From: Desulfobacteraceae bacterium
Lineage (GTDB): Bacteria; Desulfobacterota; Desulfobacteria; Desulfobacterales; Desulfatirhabdiaceae
DNA length: 9,605 nt
Direction: 5' to 3'
Assembly: GCA_027325475.1 (NCBI GenBank)
Contig: DAIEFO010000064.1
Coordinates: forward strand, 1 to 9,605
Shown here: piece by piece, positions 6,085 through 9,605 of the stretch
How positions within the stretch are numbered: position 1 is the stretch's first letter
Layout of the letters: the number at the start of each line of letters is the position of its first letter
Translations under genes and position numbers: made by a program
Notes under the pieces: generated by a model
The model's database searches: none
Seen by the model: only the letters and a program-made list of their open reading frames with translations
Told to the model about the DNA's origin: nothing

Positions 6085-6912
6085 ATGGACATCAAAAAAT
6101 CCTTCGAAATTTTGAGGCTTGAACCCGATGCTTCCCCGGACGACATCCGGCAGGCATACCGGGATCTGGTCAATGTCTGGCACCCGGATCGATTCCTGAA
6201 CAATCCTCGTTTGCAGGAAAAGGCAGCTCATCAGCTTCTGGAAATCAACCTGGCTTACGAAACCGTAATGACATTTGTGGAAACGGCTTCAAAACCCTCT
6301 GCGCAACAGCCCGGACAGACCGGAAAACCGGAGGCATCTCCGCCGCGTACCCGATCAAAATCCCATAGATTCCGTTTCCCCCCGAAAATTACCCTGGCGC
6401 TCCCGACGTGGCTGGCGCGGATACTGGCGCGGATACTGGACAACGTCATCCTTGCGCTGGCGCTGGGATATATGGAGGTATTCCGCCTGTTTCCGGCATC
6501 CTTAACGGGCGCTGGTCTGTGCATGTTTGCGCTCATGCTGCTATGGGTTTTTATCGAAGCCAACCTTCTCAGCATGACAGGAACAACGCCGGGCAAATGG
6601 ATGCTCAATATGCGGGTGGTAAACCGTCATGGCAATGCACCGGTGCTTCTCGAAGCTTTCAAACGCAGTATGACTCTCTGGTGGTATGGGCTGGGGGCCG
6701 GGTGTATGCCCATAACGCTGTTGACACTGCCGATCGTTTGTTCACGGCTGGTACGGAATCGGCCTGCCCGATGGGATGTGGCCGGCCGTTTTGTCATCAT
6801 ATTCGGCCATAGAACATGGGCAAGAACGATCGGCGCCATATTGACACTGCTGCTGGGAATATTTCTCGTCATGACGATGTGGGTAGCCCAGCACTCAACG
6901 CACAGGATTTGA
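6085..6912 (+). CDS. J-domain protein with C-terminal RDD membrane domain
   Basis: The 275-residue product starts with a J domain (about residues 3-65) that has the HPD motif at 33-35 (VWHPDRF), needed to stimulate DnaK ATPase in this family. A basic, Pro-rich linker (about 70-103) follows. Then comes an RDD domain with Arg112, Arg116 and Asp119 in its first membrane helix and the conserved GTTPGKW at 166-172. Three to four hydrophobic segments run through to a final helix at about 248-268. The protein should be in the inner membrane with the J domain facing the cytoplasm, perhaps bringing DnaK to a membrane client; the client is unknown. It lacks the Gly/Phe and zinc-finger regions of true DnaJ. 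The start at 6085 puts the J domain at the N-terminus, although no clear ribosome site precedes it. Six bases separate it from the CheX-CheX-FliN gene, so the two probably share a transcript. Confidence 0.82.
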   Translation: MDIKKSFEILRLEPDASPDDIRQAYRDLVNVWHPDRFLNNPRLQEKAAHQLLEINLAYETVMTFVETASKPSAQQPGQTGKPEASPPRTRSKSHRFRFPPKITLALPTWLARILARILDNVILALALGYMEVFRLFPASLTGAGLCMFALMLLWVFIEANLLSMTGTTPGKWMLNMRVVNRHGNAPVLLEAFKRSMTLWWYGLGAGCMPITLLTLPIVCSRLVRNRPARWDVAGRFVIIFGHRTWARTIGAILTLLLGIFLVMTMWVAQHSTHRI

Positions 6913-6918
6913 CGAAAC

Positions 6919-8445
6919 ATGGAAGAAACAATTTACACACTGGATATAAAGACGAATGTCACCAAATCCGTTCTGGATGTATTCGACACCATGCTGTCTT
7001 TTCAGTTGGAGCCAGTGGACGACGCACCTGTCGCAGATGTCAACGAAAAACGCATTGTCGGTTCCGTCAACTTCGCCGGTCAGGTGTGTGGCATTATCAT
7101 TATCCATATCCAGGATAAATTCGCCCAAACCATGACAGCCGCTATGTTAGGAATGACGGTCGAAGAGATTGAAAGCGACGAGGAGGTCCGAGACGTTATC
7201 TGCGAAGTGAGCAATATCATCGGCGGCAATCTCAAGTCGTTTTTCAATGATTCCGGATTTTATTGCGTGCTTTCCACCCCGTCTATCACTTCCGGTGAAA
7301 ATTTTGACATCACATCATTAAATACCGAACGCTATGAAAGCACCAACTACCGGTATCAAGAATACAGTATCCGGATAGAAGTCGGCGTCAAGCTGCAAAG
7401 CGGTTATCAGGCAGATACTGCCGGAAACGCCCAGGAACCCCCGCGGATTGATACGCAGAAAATTCAGGAACTGAATCTTGCCGCCAGAATCCCGGATTCG
7501 GTCATCAATGTATTTACCACCATGCTTTCCATGGATATCCAGGTTGCCGATGCTGTTTCAAAGTCCGATCTGGAAGGAATGCGCACCGTCGGCGCGGTCA
7601 GTTTCGCCGGCGACGCCATGGGCATCATCAATATCCACATCACCGCCCAGTTTGCCCGCGAGATGGCGGCAGGCATGCTGGATATGGCGGTGGACGACGT
7701 GGATGACGATCAGGATGTCAATGACGTCATCGGTGAACTCAGCAACATTGTCGGCGGCAATCTGAAATCCATATTTTCCGATGTCGGTCTTCGCTGCGAA
7801 CTTTCCATACCGTCCATTACTCGAGGCAGCGATTTCAGAATCGAATCCATGAACATGGAAAGGTACGAACGCTTCGCTTTCACGTTTAACGACCATACGT
7901 TCTTTGTGGAGTTCGGCCTCAAGCTCGCAGAAGGCCTGAACCTTCCCGCCATGAACGGCAAGGACATCAACTATCAGGTCGTTGAAGAAGGGAGTGCGGC
8001 GACGACGCCACAGTGGCCGGAATTAGCCGAACCTTCCGAAACGGAGGAGACAGCGCCCGAAAATGCCCTGCCCCCTGAAATGCCGCCGGAAACCCTGCGA
8101 GAGACGCCGTCCGCAGACGGAAATGCAAGAGAAGACCGGCGATATGAAGCCCGCACCCAACCGGCGTTTTCACCCTCCGATGTCAACCTGGAATTTTTGA
8201 TGGATATTCCGCTGGAAGTTACCATCGAACTAGGCAGATCCCGAATGAAGATCAACGACCTGCTTAAAATCAAGGAACATTCTGTGGTTGAATTAAGCGC
8301 ACTGGCGGATGAACCGGTAGATATCCTGGTCAATCACAAGCTGATCGCCAAGGGAGAAGTGGTTGTGGAAGGCGGAAAATACGGTATTCGGGTCATTGAA
8401 ATTCTCAGTCGGGCGGAACGAATCAAAAGTCTCAGCCGGCCTTAG
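6919..8445 (+). CDS. CheX-CheX-FliN fusion: flagellar switch protein with two phosphatase domains
   Basis: This 508-residue protein has two tandem CheX/CheC-family domains (about residues 14-160 and 191-337). They align to each other at a constant offset of 177. Each keeps the E-x2-N catalytic motif: Glu96/Asn99 in EVSNIIGGNLKS and Glu273/Asn276 in ELSNIVGGNLKS. In CheX and CheC these residues remove phosphate from CheY-P. An acidic, Pro/Glu-rich linker (about 350-418) joins them to a FliN/SpoA domain (about 420-503: MDIPLEVTIELGRSRMKINDLL, then a VDILVNHKLIAKGEVVV block) that builds the switch C-ring. The closest known plan is FliY of Firmicutes, which has one CheC-like unit, a FliN domain and a FliM-like CheY-binding peptide. 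No such peptide is seen here. The start at 6919 has AGGA at 6904-6907. It precedes csrA-fliW on the same strand, supporting a motility role. A receptor-like or non-flagellar FliN role is possible but less likely. Confidence 0.87.
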   Translation: MEETIYTLDIKTNVTKSVLDVFDTMLSFQLEPVDDAPVADVNEKRIVGSVNFAGQVCGIIIIHIQDKFAQTMTAAMLGMTVEEIESDEEVRDVICEVSNIIGGNLKSFFNDSGFYCVLSTPSITSGENFDITSLNTERYESTNYRYQEYSIRIEVGVKLQSGYQADTAGNAQEPPRIDTQKIQELNLAARIPDSVINVFTTMLSMDIQVADAVSKSDLEGMRTVGAVSFAGDAMGIINIHITAQFAREMAAGMLDMAVDDVDDDQDVNDVIGELSNIVGGNLKSIFSDVGLRCELSIPSITRGSDFRIESMNMERYERFAFTFNDHTFFVEFGLKLAEGLNLPAMNGKDINYQVVEEGSAATTPQWPELAEPSETEETAPENALPPEMPPETLRETPSADGNAREDRRYEARTQPAFSPSDVNLEFLMDIPLEVTIELGRSRMKINDLLKIKEHSVVELSALADEPVDILVNHKLIAKGEVVVEGGKYGIRVIEILSRAERIKSLSRP

Positions 8446-8479
8446 ATTATCGCTGCACAGAACAATCAAGTTGTAATTA

Positions 8480-8494
8480 TGGCATGAATATTGC
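8480..8494 (+). promoter_or_regulatory. Sigma-54 (-24/-12) promoter for csrA-fliW
   Basis: TGGCATGAATATTGC has the invariant GG (8481-8482) and GC (8493-8494) exactly 10 bases apart. It fits the TGGCAYG-N4-TTGCW consensus at essentially every position, with TTT following. Transcription would start near 8505, giving a 40-base leader before the csrA ATG. It implies control by RpoN and a flagellar enhancer-binding protein. No enhancer site was identified. Confidence 0.8.
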
Positions 8495-8545
8495 TTTCTT
8501 ACAGGATTAAATTATCATTTTTTACCGGAACGACGGAGTGAACCC

Positions 8546-8782
8546 ATGCTGGTCATTACACGAAAACTGGAAGAAAAAATTTCCATTGGCAATGACATCA
8601 CTGTCAGCATCCTGGGCATCAAGGGAAATCATGTCAAAGTCGGCATCGAGGCCCCGCGACAGTTGTCCATATATCGAACCGAGGTATATAACAGCATTGT
8701 CGAAGAAAACCTGAGAGCTGCTGAAGTACCACAGGACATTTCATTTCTGACCGGCAATCCGGCGGATGATACCAAAGTCTGA
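8546..8782 (+). CDS. csrA: CsrA carbon storage regulator, RNA-binding protein
   Basis: The 78-residue product opens with the CsrA signature MLVITRKLEEKISIGNDI, including the RNA-contacting Leu2/Thr5/Arg6 strand. It continues with VSILGIKGNHVKVGIEAP and the second RNA-binding segment RQLSIYRTEVY, where the conserved Arg is Arg44. CsrA dimers bind GGA motifs in messenger leaders and usually block translation; in flagellated bacteria flagellin mRNA is the main target. Its length, with a short C-terminal tail, suits the class that is controlled by FliW. The ATG at 8546 has GGAG at 8535-8538, seven bases away. It is followed by fliW after 37 bases. The leader contains GGA at 8504-8506, 8527-8529 and 8535-8537, the last within the ribosome site, so autoregulation is plausible. 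Confidence 0.97.
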   Translation: MLVITRKLEEKISIGNDITVSILGIKGNHVKVGIEAPRQLSIYRTEVYNSIVEENLRAAEVPQDISFLTGNPADDTKV

Positions 8783-8796
8783 TCACGGAACCGTGA
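8783..8796 (+). promoter_or_regulatory. GGA-bearing hairpin in fliW leader, possible CsrA site
   Basis: TCACGGAACCGTGA is a perfect inverted repeat directly after the csrA stop. Folded as TCAC/GTGA it shows GGAACC as a six-base loop, the kind of loop-exposed GGA that CsrA prefers. A second GGA lies in the fliW ribosome site (8805-8807), 18 bases further on. Two GGAs at this distance could be bridged by one CsrA dimer. Inferred from known CsrA target form, not shown. Confidence 0.4.
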
Positions 8797-8819
8797 CGAT
8801 AAATGGAGTATTGAAGCTT

Positions 8820-9254
8820 ATGCAGACCATATCGACAACCCGTTTTGGGGATATCGCCATCGACGAAGATCGTATCATTTTCTTTCCGGAAGGACTGCTG
8901 GGATTTCCGGAACAGAAGGATTACATCATCCAGCAGCACAAGCCAGGTTCCCCATTTTACTGGCTTCAGTCCGTCACCCTGCCGTATCTGGCGTTCGTCA
9001 TCATCAATCCGTTTCTGGGCGAAAAAAATTATCTCGTGGAACTGCCGCCCGCAGATCAGGCGTACTTCAACGGTATCGAGGATGGACGGACGCTGGCGCT
9101 GGCGCTGGTAACGATCAAACCAGACGCCGTACCACCGCTTACCATGAATCTGGTAGGACCGGTCATTATTGATCTCGAAACCCGGACCGGCAAACAGGTG
9201 GTCCTGTCAACAAACCGTTATACCTGTAAACACCCGCTGGTGCTGCCGTCATAG
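8820..9254 (+). CDS. fliW: FliW flagellar assembly factor, CsrA antagonist
   Basis: The 144-residue product has the FliW pattern: an N-terminal TTRFGDIAIDEDRIIFFPEG followed by LLGFPEQKDYII, a central FYWLQSVTLPYLAFVIINP block, and a VVLSTNRYTCKHPL C-terminus. FliW binds either flagellin or CsrA. When flagellin is exported, freed FliW captures CsrA and lifts repression of flagellin translation. The start at 8820 is chosen because GGAG (8805-8808) precedes it by 11 bases and because the family's N-terminus begins here. An earlier in-frame ATG at 8766 would overlap csrA and add 18 residues foreign to the family. Placement directly after csrA is the usual arrangement, and both genes probably depend on the sigma-54 promoter. 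No flagellin gene is in the window. Confidence 0.95.
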   Translation: MQTISTTRFGDIAIDEDRIIFFPEGLLGFPEQKDYIIQQHKPGSPFYWLQSVTLPYLAFVIINPFLGEKNYLVELPPADQAYFNGIEDGRTLALALVTIKPDAVPPLTMNLVGPVIIDLETRTGKQVVLSTNRYTCKHPLVLPS

Positions 9255-9288
9255 CGCATACGAGATCATTGCTTTTTGAAAATGGTAA

Positions 9289-9332
9289 AATGATGGCTTC
9301 ACAGAAAAATCATAACCTGTGAAACCATCATT
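9289..9332. terminator. Bidirectional hairpin terminator between fliW and a convergent gene
   Basis: AATGATGGCTTCACAG (9289-9304) pairs with CTGTGAAACCATCATT (9317-9332). This gives a 16-bp stem with one C-A mismatch and a 12-base loop. An A-rich run (9278-9290) precedes it and a T-rich stretch follows, so it can work for both strands. It ends the csrA-fliW transcript. It overlaps the last codons of the minus-strand gene ending at 9328. Confidence 0.75.
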
Positions 9333-9605
9333 GTTTCTCCATTTCCGGAAGAAGGTGCTGCATTTTGTTTTGTATGTGGCCGCTGAAAATATGACAATAC
9401 ATCAGAGAAACCGACAGCATCCAGAAAAAGACATCTCTCAAGACAATCCACCAGGAAAGAGCGGATGCAGCGGTTTCATCCGTCGAAAAACATCCGCAGG
9501 AGATATTCAGCCCTCTGGCCGTATTAAACGCAAGAGCGGCCAGAAAGACCGTCAGAAGCAAGCTCGATCCCAGCAATGCCCCTGGCAGCCAGATACCGGC
9601 CAGCA
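9328..9605 (-). CDS. MauE/DoxX-like redox-associated membrane protein, C-terminal part
   Basis: The frame is open to the window edge, so the N-terminus is missing and about 92 residues are visible. They show a hydrophobic helix (GIWLPGALLGSSLLLTVFLA), the diagnostic RGLNISCGCF motif with its Cys-x-Cys, and a further helix (IVLRDVFFWMLSVSLMYCHIF), then a basic tail. This is the pattern of the MauE family, four-helix membrane proteins related to DoxX and thought to act in disulfide or thiol redox handling; MauE itself is needed for methylamine dehydrogenase maturation. No mau genes are visible, so that specific role should not be assumed. A TTG codon at 9576 could serve as a start but would discard part of the first visible helix. 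Convergent with fliW. Confidence 0.75.
   Translation of the reverse strand, partial: LAGIWLPGALLGSSLLLTVFLAALAFNTARGLNISCGCFSTDETAASALSWWIVLRDVFFWMLSVSLMYCHIFSGHIQNKMQHLLPEMEKQ

Noticed and set aside
8766..8819. Upstream in-frame ATG extending FliW by 18 residues
   Set aside because: It overlaps the end of csrA, lacks a good ribosome site and adds residues unlike the FliW N-terminus; 8820 fits the family.
9328..9576. Complete 82-residue protein starting at TTG 9576
   Set aside because: The frame stays open to the window edge and the extra residues continue the first membrane helix in a MauE-like way, so the gene is partial.

Overview
The window reads as a chromosomal segment of an anaerobic, flagellated, Gram-negative bacterium. 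The best fit is a sulfate-reducer-like member of the Desulfobacterota (the former Deltaproteobacteria, Desulfobacteraceae type). This is inferred from three things: an oxygen-sensitive glycyl radical enzyme with its activase, a sigma-54 type promoter in front of the flagellar regulators csrA-fliW, and a dispersed intergenic palindromic repeat of a kind I associate with that group. No database search was possible, so the taxonomy is tentative.

Layout. Positions 1-82 hold the cut end of a dispersed repeat. On the minus strand, 96-1217 encodes an unrecognised single-pass membrane protein with a Lys/Ala-rich head and a short Ala/Glu coiled-coil repeat. Upstream of it, also on the minus strand, 1323-2498 encodes a DUF1343/NamZ-type exo-beta-N-acetylmuramidase without a signal peptide. 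A composite repeat fills most of the divergent gap at 2538-2706. Its core is an inverted copy of the sequence at the left edge (47 of 50 bases identical), so the two minus-strand genes sit between inverted repeat copies.

On the plus strand, 2733-3638 (radical SAM activase) and 3639-6005 (glycyl radical enzyme) abut with no gap. The enzyme matches trans-4-hydroxy-L-proline dehydratase (HypD), with every active-site residue I can recall present at a constant offset of two. A third, short repeat fragment lies at 6023-6058. Next come a J-domain plus RDD membrane protein (6085-6912) and a 508-residue protein with two CheX-type phosphatase domains and a C-terminal FliN/SpoA domain (6919-8445). A consensus -24/-12 promoter at 8480-8494 then leads into csrA (8546-8782) and fliW (8820-9254). 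A hairpin terminator at 9289-9332 separates these from a convergent, incomplete MauE/DoxX-like membrane protein (9328-9605, minus strand).

How the genes work together. The activase installs the glycyl radical on the HypD-like enzyme, which would dehydrate hydroxyproline to pyrroline-5-carboxylate. No P5C reductase or transporter is in the window. CsrA, FliW and the CheX-CheX-FliN protein form a motility block: CsrA/FliW couple flagellin level to translation, and the fusion probably removes phosphate from CheY-P at the flagellar switch. The NamZ gene and its membrane-protein neighbour suggest handling of peptidoglycan fragments, but the partner's role is unknown. No stretch longer than about 300 bases lacks a gene, and no tRNA, rRNA, CRISPR array or transposase was seen.
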